64,000 nt of DNA, from contig PKXA01000102.1 in assembly GCA_003133325.1 (NCBI GenBank), forward strand, positions 1-64,000, in the 5' to 3' direction. Under the pieces are notes generated by a model. It had not been told where the DNA came from. It was given only the letters and a program-made list of their open reading frames with translations, and did no database searches. This document shows positions 18,309 to 26,198 of this stretch, piece after piece. Made by a program: the position numbers and the translations under genes. The stretch comes from Acidimicrobiaceae bacterium. Its GTDB lineage: Bacteria > Actinomycetota > Acidimicrobiia > Acidimicrobiales > RAAP-2. Positions within the stretch are counted from its first letter, which is position 1; each line of letters opens with the position of its first letter.

Positions 18309-18562
18309 TCCGGCGGTGGTCACTGCGGTCGTACCGATGCGGGTCGGGGGACGGCCGGCCTCCGTCAGGCCCAGGGCCAGGGCCATGGTGAAACACCCGG
18401 CGTGAGCCGCCCCGAGGAACTCCTCGGGGTCACGGCCCTTTCAGGTCTGGAAGCGGGAGCCGAAGGAGTGCTCCGCCTCCACCACGCGACTCTCGACCGC
18501 GATCGACCCGTGGCATTGGTCACCGGCACCTCCCAGTGAGCTCTGGCTGACCGCTCTGGCAT
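18306..18562 (-). pseudogene. OsmC/Ohr-family peroxiredoxin remnant with frameshift, nonsense codon and truncation
   Basis: From the ATG at 18562 the minus strand reads MPERSARAHWE, a typical OsmC start. The family sequence then jumps to another frame and continues HGSIAVESRVVEAEHSFGSRF. It next meets an in-frame TGA (18443-18441) where relatives have Gly. It resumes in the same frame as GRDPEEFLGAAHAGCFTM and ends at TAG 18308-18306, after about half the normal 140 aa. The first peroxidatic Cys (AGCF) survives, but the C-terminal half with the second Cys is gone. The stop is at a Gly site, so selenocysteine readthrough is not a good explanation. This is a decayed organic-hydroperoxide resistance gene upstream of the helicase. 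Confidence 0.8.
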
Positions 18563-18749
18563 GGGTGTCCTTCCTTTTGCTTGTTGCGCTCACCGCTTGA
18601 ATCCGCCAGCTCTTTCGGCTACCGGTGTCTGGGTGGGTCCATCTCAATCGCCCCAGATTCACTGTGATGAAACGGATCGGTCGGCCGGATCCGGTCACGT
18701 CCCGTCATTGGGTTAGTATATAAAGCGTCTACTAGAGAAACAAAAGAAA

Positions 18750-19280
18750 GTGCGAGGGTCCGTGGCACCTTCCGAGGAAACGGTTCTCCTGATGGGGCCC
18801 ACCCAGCAGCCAATGATGGTCGATGCCCAGCAAACACAAACCGGGACGCGGCCCGATCTAACCTCCCGCAAGCACATTCACGACCTCGTGGTGGGTTTCT
18901 ACCGCGAGCTGATCATGGACGAGGTACTCGGCCAGATCTTCGAAGAAGTTGCCGAGGTGGACTGGAGTAAGCACATCCCGCTGTTGATCGACTACTGGTG
19001 CCGGGTGCTGCTGGGTCACCAGACGTACCAGGGGGCGATTCTCGTCGCTCACCGCCACGTGCACGATCAACTGGCGTTCACCGCTGACCATTTCGACCGG
19101 TGGTACAGCTTTTGGGTCACCACCATCGACCAGACCTGGGCGGGCCCGTTAGCAGAAAAGGCCAAATCTCACGCGGCCAAAGTCGGTGGTTCTTTGGCTC
19201 GTCAGCTTCCGCGCATTGTCTGGGAACCGACGCAGGGGACTACGTGCCTCATGGCCAAAAGCATGCCCGTCAACGGCTGA
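18750..19280 (+). CDS. Truncated haemoglobin-like globin, probably group III
   Basis: Up to 176 aa from the GTG at 18750; the ATGs at 18792 or 18813 are alternatives and the globin core begins only at DLTSRKHIHDLVVGFY. The run IDYWCRVLLGHQTYQG, then HRHVHDQLAFTADHFDRW, fits group III truncated globins, with a His in HVHDQL as the likely proximal haem ligand and the conserved HFDRW. Such proteins handle O2, NO or peroxides. A strongly AT-rich stretch (TTAGTATATAAAG, 18714-18726) just upstream is the likely promoter. The tail after about residue 150 is not conserved. The start is uncertain. Confidence 0.75.
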   Translation: MRGSVAPSEETVLLMGPTQQPMMVDAQQTQTGTRPDLTSRKHIHDLVVGFYRELIMDEVLGQIFEEVAEVDWSKHIPLLIDYWCRVLLGHQTYQGAILVAHRHVHDQLAFTADHFDRWYSFWVTTIDQTWAGPLAEKAKSHAAKVGGSLARQLPRIVWEPTQGTTCLMAKSMPVNG

Positions 19281-19559
19281 CGCACATCGCTTCATCCCGG
19301 TCGCCTGAGCGGGGGCCCGTCTCGAACCCGCCGTCACTCCATGGTCACCGGATTCGGAAGCAGAGGGCCGACGACCAACCGGACCGGCCTGTACCGTCCG
19401 ATTGTCGCGCAGGCCCCGACCCGAATTGCACACCTGATTCTGGGTGGATTTGATGACTCGTGGCCCGGGGCGGTCACCTCGTGGTCGAGGATCAGTACTT
19501 GGATGCGATCCACCCGCCGCTGACGCTGAGTTGGCAGGCCCCTGGCGCCAGTTGTCGGT
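19281..19559. other. Intergenic region without a recognisable gene
   Basis: About 280 bp between the globin and the SulP transporter. Open frames here are short and composition-driven and match no family I know. The promoter-proximal end holds TAGTTT (19560-19565) and a palindrome described separately. Confidence 0.4.
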
Positions 19560-19564
19560 TAGTT

Positions 19565-19576
19565 TCCCCTAGGGGA
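19565..19576. promoter_or_regulatory. Palindrome TCCCCTAGGGGA, candidate operator of the SulP gene
   Basis: Perfect 12-bp palindrome overlapping the end of a possible -10 box TAGTTT (19560-19565) and the Shine-Dalgarno sequence GGGGAG (19572-19577). A protein bound here would block both transcription start and ribosome access. The C-tract/G-tract form with a TA centre is reminiscent of CsoR-family operators, but that is only a resemblance. Confidence 0.4.
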
Positions 19577-19583
19577 GAGTACA

Positions 19584-19601
19584 GATGAAGTGTTCAACAT
19601 G
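19584..19601 (+). CDS. Possible 5-codon leader peptide coupled to SulP
   Basis: ATG at 19584 sits 6 nt after GGGGAG (19572-19577), the best ribosome binding site in the region. It encodes Met-Lys-Cys-Ser-Thr, then TGA (19600-19602). That stop overlaps the in-frame SulP ATG at 19599 as ATGA, so SulP translation could be coupled to this leader. A Cys codon ahead of a possible sulfate transporter is suggestive, but a single codon is weak evidence. Coordinates are given to the end of the SulP ATG. Confidence 0.25.
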
Positions 19602-21269
19602 AAGCCGCGATTGTTGTTGTCGTCCCTGCGCGGCTACCGCCGGCCATGGTTGGGGGCGGATGCTCTGGCCGCACTCACCCTTCTGGCCATCGCCATCCCC
19701 GAGCAGTTGGCCACCTCGCGCCTGGCCGGCATGCCGCCGGTGACGGGCCTCTACGCCTTTGTAGCCGGAACCGTGGCGTTTGCATTGCTGGGCTCCAACC
19801 CGCAGATGTCGGTGGGCGCCGACTCCACCATCGCCCCGCTGTTCGCTGTCGGTATCGCCGGACTGGCTTCGTCCGGGTCACCCCACTACATCGCTCTGGT
19901 AGGCCTGCTGGCGGTGGTCGTCGGCGTCCTGGTGGCCCTGGTCGGACTTCTGCGCTTCGGGTGGATCGCCGAGCTCCTCTCGGCTCCCATCATCGCTGGC
20001 TTCCTCGCAGGCGTAGCAGTCATCATCATCATTCACCAGCTTCCCGATCTGCTGGGTCTGCCGACGACGACCGGTTCCGCGTTTCATCGGGTCAGTACCG
20101 TCATCGGACACCTCCCCGCCACCAACGGGTGGTCGCTGGGTATCGGCATTGCCGTGTTCGTCGTGGTCGTCGCGGCCGAGCAGATCGACCGGCGGGTTCC
20201 TGGCGCGTTGGTGGGACTCATCGGTACCACCGTCCTCGTCGCCGCCCTGGGCCTGCAGACACACGGTGTCGCTGTGCTCGGCGCCGTCGCCCACCGGGCG
20301 CCGAGCTTAGGGCTGTCGGGCATGTCGTGGTCCTCCCTCGGGAGCGTGTTTCCTCTCGCCGGGGTGGTCGCGCTGGTGGTGATCACCCAATCGGCTGCGA
20401 CCACCCGTGCATTTGCCGACCAAGAAGGGTACGAGGTCAACGTGGGCCGTGACTTCCTCGGAGTCGGCGCCGGCAGCGTGCTGGCCGGTCTGGTCGGGTC
20501 GTTCCCAGTGGACGCCAGCCCTCCCCGCACCGCCGCGGTGGCTTCGGCTGGGGGGCGGACACAGCTCGCGGGTCTGGGCGCCGCCGCAGCAGTGGTACTG
20601 CTGGTGCCCGCGGCCGGGCTGCTCCAGGACGTGCCTCAGGCCGCTTTGGCCGGCGTGCTGATCTACGTCGCGGTCCGTATCTTCCATGTCCGCGTCCTTG
20701 CCACAGTGTTTCATTTCGACCTGTGGGAGTTCGGGCTGGCCATGGTCACGCTGCTGACGGTGGCATTGATCGGGGTGGAGCAGGGTATCGGGGTGGCAGT
20801 GGGACTCGCGGTGTTGGACCGGACCCGCCTGAGCGCCCGCCCCCAGCTGCATGTGATGGCCCGCATTCCGGGAACTACCAGCTGGGAGCCTCTCGAGGAG
20901 GATCACGGGACGGTGGAGTTGCCGGGCGTGCTCGTGGTGCTGTTCGCGACACCGCTGTACTTCGCCAACGCTGTGAACTTCCGATCCCAGATCAACGCGG
21001 CGCTGGACCGACACCTCGACGGACCTGGCCTGCTGGTGATGGACGTGGTGGGGATGCACGACATCGACTACACCGGGACCCGCGCGCTACGGGATGTGCT
21101 CGACACACTCGATCACCAACACGCCACCTTCGCCATGGCCCGGGTGGGCAACCACTTGCGCGAGAATCTCGCCCGAAGCGGCCTGCTCCCACGGATCGGC
21201 ACCGACAACCTTTTCCCCAGTGTGGACGAGGCGGTAACCGCCCTTGGCCCCCGGGAAAGCCGACCGTGA
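19599..21269 (+). CDS. SulP-family anion transporter with STAS domain
   Basis: About 556 aa from ATG 19599 (GTG 19590 also possible). Roughly 10-12 membrane segments span residues 20-420. The SulP signature is visible as IPEQLATSRLAGMPPVTGLY near residue 30, and PVDASPPRTAAVASAGGRTQ marks the second repeat. The C-terminal 120 residues form a cytoplasmic STAS domain (GLLVMDVVGMHDIDYTGTRAL). Members carry sulfate, bicarbonate or dicarboxylates; the substrate here is not settled. A palindrome and a possible leader peptide lie at the start. Confidence 0.88.
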   Translation: MKPRLLLSSLRGYRRPWLGADALAALTLLAIAIPEQLATSRLAGMPPVTGLYAFVAGTVAFALLGSNPQMSVGADSTIAPLFAVGIAGLASSGSPHYIALVGLLAVVVGVLVALVGLLRFGWIAELLSAPIIAGFLAGVAVIIIIHQLPDLLGLPTTTGSAFHRVSTVIGHLPATNGWSLGIGIAVFVVVVAAEQIDRRVPGALVGLIGTTVLVAALGLQTHGVAVLGAVAHRAPSLGLSGMSWSSLGSVFPLAGVVALVVITQSAATTRAFADQEGYEVNVGRDFLGVGAGSVLAGLVGSFPVDASPPRTAAVASAGGRTQLAGLGAAAAVVLLVPAAGLLQDVPQAALAGVLIYVAVRIFHVRVLATVFHFDLWEFGLAMVTLLTVALIGVEQGIGVAVGLAVLDRTRLSARPQLHVMARIPGTTSWEPLEEDHGTVELPGVLVVLFATPLYFANAVNFRSQINAALDRHLDGPGLLVMDVVGMHDIDYTGTRALRDVLDTLDHQHATFAMARVGNHLRENLARSGLLPRIGTDNLFPSVDEAVTALGPRESRP

Positions 21270-21359
21270 GCGCCAACCGTTGGCCGCATGTGCCGCGAGA
21301 GGACCGACACCGAACATGCGGGCCCGATGGTCGGTGGCCACGAGACACGGGCGACGAAG

Positions 21360-21644
21360 CTAGTCGGCGATTCCGGTGCCCTCCGAGACGGGTGCGAGGA
21401 AGTGCCTGAGCTTCATGACCATGTCGGCAGGAACGTCTCCGTGGTGGTTAGGCGGGCGAAAGACTTCGGTGTGCCCGTCCACGGTGACCCGGAAGCGGTC
21501 CTTGGTCTCGGGGGTGACCTCTCCGAGCGCTTCGAGCAAGGCGAGGACCTGCGGCCACTTGATGTTGTTGCTCAGAGGATGACTGGACAGACGCTCAAGG
21601 GTATGGCGCTGCTCGCTATCGAGATGATGTGGCTCGGCGCTCAT
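21360..21644 (-). CDS. Small conserved protein, HicA-like fold suspected
   Basis: 94 aa. The core SNNIKWPQVLALLEALGEV, then FRVTVDGHTEVFRPPNHHG and VMKLRHFL, has the helix-strand-strand-strand-helix order and the end pattern (VxxLRxFL) of HicA-like dsRBD-fold proteins. The catalytic His expected in HicA toxins (GSH) is not in its usual place and no hicB gene adjoins, so a toxin role is not supported. It faces away from the downstream fadD. Function unknown. Confidence 0.55.
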   Translation of the reverse strand: MSAEPHHLDSEQRHTLERLSSHPLSNNIKWPQVLALLEALGEVTPETKDRFRVTVDGHTEVFRPPNHHGDVPADMVMKLRHFLAPVSEGTGIAD

Positions 21645-21888
21645 GGCGACGGTCCTCGTTTCTGGTGGCTTTCACTGTCCGAATATATGGGAGATGGGTG
21701 GCCAGTACCTCACAACGATGCACGCACGCCGAAGTGGGTTGGCGGTCCTCGTTCTTCTACCTCCTGCGACGATATCAGGCGATGGAATAGCGGTGGCCGG
21801 CCGCCGTCGGGCCAGCCATCTGGGATACTGCCGCTAGCGTTCATGTGAAGTGCAGCGTCGTAAGACCCATGAGGTAGCGAGGAGGGCC

Positions 21889-23502
21889 GTGGAGTTCAAT
21901 CTTGCCGATCTCTTCGAGAGCGCGGTTGACCACGCGGGGCCCCAGACGGCGATGGTGTCGGGCGCTCGCAGGCTCAGTTACACCGAGTTGGACCAGCGCG
22001 CCAACCGCCTTGCCCACTACCTCGGACGTGCCGGCATCGGCCCCGGCGATCGGGTCGGCCTGCAGCTGGCCAACGGCACCGAGTACATCGAGGGAATGCT
22101 CGCATGCTTCAAGATCCGTGCCGTGCCGATCAACGTCAACTACCGCTACGCGGCCGGCGAGCTGCAGTACCTCTACAAGGACGCGGCTCTGTCCGGCCTC
22201 ATCTTCCACAGCCGGTTCGCCCCGGCGGTGGCCGGTGCCCTCGGTGCCATGCCCGAGACACGTGTATTGCTGGAGGTCTCCGATTCCCGAGGCCCGGATG
22301 GCCTGGCTGACGACTATGAGTCGGCGATCGGATCAGCGCCTCCCATCCGCGATTTCCCCCCGCGCCGCGCCGACGACCTCTACTGCGTCTACACCGGGGG
22401 AACGACCGGAATGCCCAAGGGCGTGCTCTGGCGCCACGAAGACATCTTCTTCACCGCCATGGGTGGCGGCGACCCCTTCTCGCTGGGGAACCACATCGCC
22501 TCTCCCGAGGAGCTGGCCGAACGGGTCCTACATCCCGGTCTCACCGCCCTCGCCATCCCCCCGTTCATGCACGCAGCCGGGCACTGGTTGGCATTCTCCA
22601 CCATGTTCGGCGGCGGGAAGGTCGTCACGATCGAGGGAGGCGTCTTCGACCCGTCCGAGGTGTGGCGGCTGGTGGAGGCGGAGGAGGTCAACGCGGTGGT
22701 GGTCGTCGGAGACGCCATGGCCCGCCCGCTGATCGACCGGCTGGCGGCCGATCCCGGCCGCTACGACCTCTCGTCGCTGATGGCCGTGGGCTCCGGCGGT
22801 GCGGTGCTCTCCCCGTCGACCAAGGCGCAGCTGGCGGAGCTTCTGCCCGGACGGGTCGTCGCTGACCTCTACGGGTCCTGCGAGACCGGCCAGATCGGTG
22901 GCGAGGCGCCGCCCGAGGATCCCTACGGGCCGCCTCGTCTGCGGGTGGACGAGCGTACCGACGTGCTCGATCCCGATCTCGAGCCGGTGCGGCCCGGTTC
23001 CGGTGTGGTCGGGCACCTGGCGAGGGGTGGCCACATCCCGATCGGCTACCTCGGTGACCCGGCAAAGTCGGCGACCACGTTCGTCGAGCACCGGGGGCAG
23101 CGCTGGGCACTCCCTGGGGATCTGGCAACGGTGCAGGGCGATGGGACCATCGTCGTGCTCGGCCGCGGCTCGCTGTGCATCAACACCGGAGGGGAGAAGG
23201 TCTTCCCCGACGAGGTGGAGGCCGCATTGAAGGGCCACCCCGACGTCGGCGACGCCATCGTGGTCGGCGTGCCCGACGCTCGCCTCGGCGAGCGGGTCGT
23301 CACCCTGGTGCAGCCCAGGCCCGGATCCCACATCGATCCGGAGACGGTCCGCCGGCACGCTCATGACCGGCTGTCCGGGTACAAAGTTCCACGAGAAGTC
23401 ATCGTCGTCGACGAGATGGTCCGTTCGCCGAGTGGCAAGCCGGACTACCCCTGGGCGCGATCGGTCGCCCAATCGGCATCCGGCCACGAGACCGAGGGCT
23501 GA
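21889..23502 (+). CDS. Acyl-CoA synthetase / AMP-dependent ligase (FadD type)
   Basis: About 537 aa from GTG 21889, which follows AGGAGG and gives the family-typical opening EFNLADLFE; an upstream GTG at 21850 is less likely. It activates a carboxylic acid to acyl-AMP and then acyl-CoA. P-loop YTGGTTGMPKGV is near residue 180, GSGGAVLS and LYGSCETGQ form the acid/adenine site, LPGDLATV binds ribose, and the Lys of SPSGKPDYPW is the adenylation lysine. The next gene, a WS/DGAT, starts 10 bp after the stop. This suggests the acyl-CoA product feeds ester synthesis. Confidence 0.92.
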   Translation: MEFNLADLFESAVDHAGPQTAMVSGARRLSYTELDQRANRLAHYLGRAGIGPGDRVGLQLANGTEYIEGMLACFKIRAVPINVNYRYAAGELQYLYKDAALSGLIFHSRFAPAVAGALGAMPETRVLLEVSDSRGPDGLADDYESAIGSAPPIRDFPPRRADDLYCVYTGGTTGMPKGVLWRHEDIFFTAMGGGDPFSLGNHIASPEELAERVLHPGLTALAIPPFMHAAGHWLAFSTMFGGGKVVTIEGGVFDPSEVWRLVEAEEVNAVVVVGDAMARPLIDRLAADPGRYDLSSLMAVGSGGAVLSPSTKAQLAELLPGRVVADLYGSCETGQIGGEAPPEDPYGPPRLRVDERTDVLDPDLEPVRPGSGVVGHLARGGHIPIGYLGDPAKSATTFVEHRGQRWALPGDLATVQGDGTIVVLGRGSLCINTGGEKVFPDEVEAALKGHPDVGDAIVVGVPDARLGERVVTLVQPRPGSHIDPETVRRHAHDRLSGYKVPREVIVVDEMVRSPSGKPDYPWARSVAQSASGHETEG

Positions 23503-23512
23503 AGGGATTCCG

Positions 23513-24955
23513 ATGCAGCGAATGGCCGGGATGGACGCAGCTTTCCTGTACATCGAGACGCCGACCATGCACATGCACGTGGTCGGGGTGCTGGTGCTCG
23601 ACCCGACCGGAAGCCCAGGTGGATTCGGCATCGACGAGGTGACCCAGGTGATGGCCGACCGGATCCACCTGATCCCACCGCTACGGCGGCGGGTGCTGCC
23701 ATCGCCCGCCGGCATCGACCACCCCCTGTGGATCGAGGATCCGGCATTCGACCTCGCCGCCCACATCAGGCAGGCGGCAATGGAGGGACCGGTGAGCTGG
23801 GCCCGGCTCGAGCAGTTCGTCGGCGAGGTCGCCAGCCGGCCACTCGACCGCACCCGTCCTCTATGGGAGATGTGGGTGGTCGACGCGCTCGAGGACGGCA
23901 CCGTGGCCCTGGTCACCAAGCTCCACCATTCGCTGATGGACGGCGGGGCCGGAGCCAATCTCATGGCTTCGATCTTCGACCTCTCCGCCGACGCCGGTCC
24001 TGTCGAACCGCCTGCCGAGCCGTGGGTCCCTGACATGGTCCCCTCGACGCGCCACCAGGTGGCGAGCTCGGTGTCCTCGCTCGTGGCCCGGCAGAGAGAC
24101 GTGCCCGGGGCCTTGGCCCACTCCTTCTCCGGCCTGGCCGGCACCACCCGCACCTGGCTGTCCCAGCGGGCCGCGGGGACCAAGACCCCACTGACCGCCC
24201 CCCGCACCCGGCTCAACGGCGCGATCACCCCTCGCCGATCGGTGAGCCTCACCCGGGTCGACCTCGACACCGTGCGAGAGGTTCGCCGGGCTTTCGGGAC
24301 CACTATCAACGACGTGGTATTGGCGGCGTCGGGCACCGCATTGCGCCGCTACCTCGAAGCCCGTGGGCCACTGCCTGCCCGGGACCTCATCGCCGCGGTG
24401 CCGGTCAGTGCGCGAGATGAACATGACAAGGCTTTTCGCAATCGAGTCTCCAGCATGATGGTCGACATCCCCCTCCAACCCGACGACCCGGTCGAGCGGT
24501 TGCTGGCCGTGCACGCCAACTCGCTCAACTCCAAGGCCCTGCAGTTGGCCTTCGGCACCGATTCGCTCCAAGAGCTCACCGGTTTCGCCGCGCCATCGGT
24601 CATGACCACCGGCGCCCGCCTGTACTCACGACTGAAGCTGGCCCGCTATCACCCACCGGTGTTCAATCTGGTCATCTCCAACGTGCCCGGGCCGCCTCTC
24701 GACCTCTACTGCGCCGGAGCCAAGGTGACCGGCATCTTCCCCATGGGACCGGTCATGGAGGGCACCGGGGTGAACATAACGGTGCTCAGCGAAGCGGACC
24801 ACCTGAACCTGGGTATCATGGCCTGCCCCGACCTCGTGCCCGACGTCGGGGAGATCGGCACCGGGTTCGTCGAGGCCGTCGAGGAACTCAGGGTTCTTGC
24901 CGGTCGGGTTCACCCGAGGGAGCGGCGGGTGAGGAGGACGGGGCCGGGGACATAG
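23513..24955 (+). CDS. WS/DGAT-type O-acyltransferase (second copy)
   Basis: 480 aa. Starts at ATG 23513 after AAGGG, giving RMAGMDAAFLYIETPTMHM as N-terminus; the open frame upstream overlaps fadD. The catalytic HHSLMDG is at 138-144, the same position as in the copy at 13455. RPLWEMW, TTINDVVLAASGTALRR and NLVISNVPGPPLDLY are also conserved. Sequence divergence outside the motifs shows an old duplication, not a recent one. Co-transcribed with fadD, it probably uses the acyl-CoA that enzyme makes. Confidence 0.92.
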   Translation: MQRMAGMDAAFLYIETPTMHMHVVGVLVLDPTGSPGGFGIDEVTQVMADRIHLIPPLRRRVLPSPAGIDHPLWIEDPAFDLAAHIRQAAMEGPVSWARLEQFVGEVASRPLDRTRPLWEMWVVDALEDGTVALVTKLHHSLMDGGAGANLMASIFDLSADAGPVEPPAEPWVPDMVPSTRHQVASSVSSLVARQRDVPGALAHSFSGLAGTTRTWLSQRAAGTKTPLTAPRTRLNGAITPRRSVSLTRVDLDTVREVRRAFGTTINDVVLAASGTALRRYLEARGPLPARDLIAAVPVSARDEHDKAFRNRVSSMMVDIPLQPDDPVERLLAVHANSLNSKALQLAFGTDSLQELTGFAAPSVMTTGARLYSRLKLARYHPPVFNLVISNVPGPPLDLYCAGAKVTGIFPMGPVMEGTGVNITVLSEADHLNLGIMACPDLVPDVGEIGTGFVEAVEELRVLAGRVHPRERRVRRTGPGT

Positions 24956-25052
24956 CCGTCTCGCTCAGAGCCTTGTCCGGAGAGACGGCGGCGAGCCGTG
25001 TTGCCTGTGGGTGTCTGCCGCGCAGGGACGAGTGGACTGCGGATCCCCTCTG

Positions 25053-25058
25053 TATCCT
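25053..25058 (+). promoter_or_regulatory. -10 box TATCCT of the sbcD-like gene
   Basis: TATCCT ends 6 nt before the GTG at 25065, and no Shine-Dalgarno sequence is present, so a leaderless transcript is expected. This supports GTG 25065 over the upstream in-frame ATG at 25011. Confidence 0.5.
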
Positions 25059-25064
25059 CTTCGC

Positions 25065-26198
25065 GTGACACGCTTTTTGCATACCGCCGACTGGCAGCTC
25101 GGCATGACCCGACACTTCCTCGAAGGGGAGGCCCAGGCCCGCTTCACTGCGGCCCGAATCGAGGTCATCGGCGCCATCGGGCAACTCGCTGTAGAGGAGG
25201 GGTGCTCATTCGTGGTCGTCGGTGGCGACGTCTTCGAGTCCAACCAGGTAGAACGCCAGGTGATCGTCCGGGCACTGGACACCATGAAGGCCACCAGCTC
25301 GGTGACGTTCTGCTTGCTTCCCGGCAACCACGATCCACTCGATGCCGCCTCGGTATTCCGATCCAAGACCTTCCTCGAAAACCGCCCCCCGAACGTGGTC
25401 GTTCTCGAGGACAGTGCGCCGGCGACAGTTGCCCCGGGGGTCGACATCGTCGGTGCTCCCTGGCCCACCAAACGCCCACTGAACGACCTCGTTACTCTTG
25501 CAGTCGCTAATCTGCCTTGCGACGGCACTCAGCGGATCGTGGTCGGTCACGGCGCCGTTGACACGATGTCGCCCGATCCTACGAACCCGTCCCTCATCTC
25601 GGTATCCGACATCGAAGCGGCCATCAGTGCCGGGCGCATCCACTATGTGGCGCTTGGCGACCGGCACTCCACGACTGACGTCGGGTCAACAGGTCGGCTC
25701 TGGTACTCGGGAGCACCAGAGCCGACCGACTACGACGAGTCCGACCCGGGCAACGTTCTGTTGGTGGACCTCAGTGAAGAAGCGATCTCGGTCGTACCTC
25801 ACCGGGTGGCCACCTGGCGGTTCCTGCGCGAGTCCTTCGACCTCACAAATAGAGCGGATTGTGAGCAGGTCCGGTCCTTCCTCGAGGCGATCCCCGACAA
25901 GCATCGAACGATCGTGAAGCTGTCGCTCGTCGGCCAGCTGTCCCTCGGCGACATGACGTGGCTGGAGGCTCAGTTGGAGCACGCTGCGGACCTGCTCGGC
26001 GCCCTCGAGACCTGGGAACGCCGAAGTGACCTCGTAGTCCTCCCCGACGATGACGAATTCGATGGGTTCGGGCTCACCGGGTTCGCAGCCGGGGCGCTCG
26101 ATGATCTCCGCAAGACCGGCGAGGGATCCGGCGACGACGCGCTGGTCGCTCGCGATGCGCTCGGTCTCCTCTACCGCCTACTGGCGGGAGCATCATGA
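25065..26198 (+). CDS. SbcD/Mre11-like metallophosphoesterase (DNA repair exonuclease family)
   Basis: 377 aa. Calcineurin-like phosphoesterase motifs run in the Mre11/SbcD order: HTADWQLG (6-13), VVGGDVFE (about 49-56), LPGNHDP (about 84-90), VVGHGAVD (about 159-166), LGDRHS (about 197-202). Two metal ligands differ from the classic set: motif I has D-x-Q instead of D-x-H, and motif V has G-D-x-H instead of G-H-x-H. The gene overlaps the SbcC-like gene by 4 bp (ATGA), so the products probably form a complex. Nuclease activity is inferred from family only. Confidence 0.83.
   Translation: MTRFLHTADWQLGMTRHFLEGEAQARFTAARIEVIGAIGQLAVEEGCSFVVVGGDVFESNQVERQVIVRALDTMKATSSVTFCLLPGNHDPLDAASVFRSKTFLENRPPNVVVLEDSAPATVAPGVDIVGAPWPTKRPLNDLVTLAVANLPCDGTQRIVVGHGAVDTMSPDPTNPSLISVSDIEAAISAGRIHYVALGDRHSTTDVGSTGRLWYSGAPEPTDYDESDPGNVLLVDLSEEAISVVPHRVATWRFLRESFDLTNRADCEQVRSFLEAIPDKHRTIVKLSLVGQLSLGDMTWLEAQLEHAADLLGALETWERRSDLVVLPDDDEFDGFGLTGFAAGALDDLRKTGEGSGDDALVARDALGLLYRLLAGAS

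Noticed and set aside
18441-18443. TGA inside the OsmC remnant as a selenocysteine codon
   Set aside because: It replaces a conserved Gly, not a catalytic Cys, and the frame also has a frameshift and early stop, so decay is the simpler reading.
21360-21644. HicA-like protein as a toxin-antitoxin system
   Set aside because: No HicB partner adjoins and the catalytic His motif is not in place.
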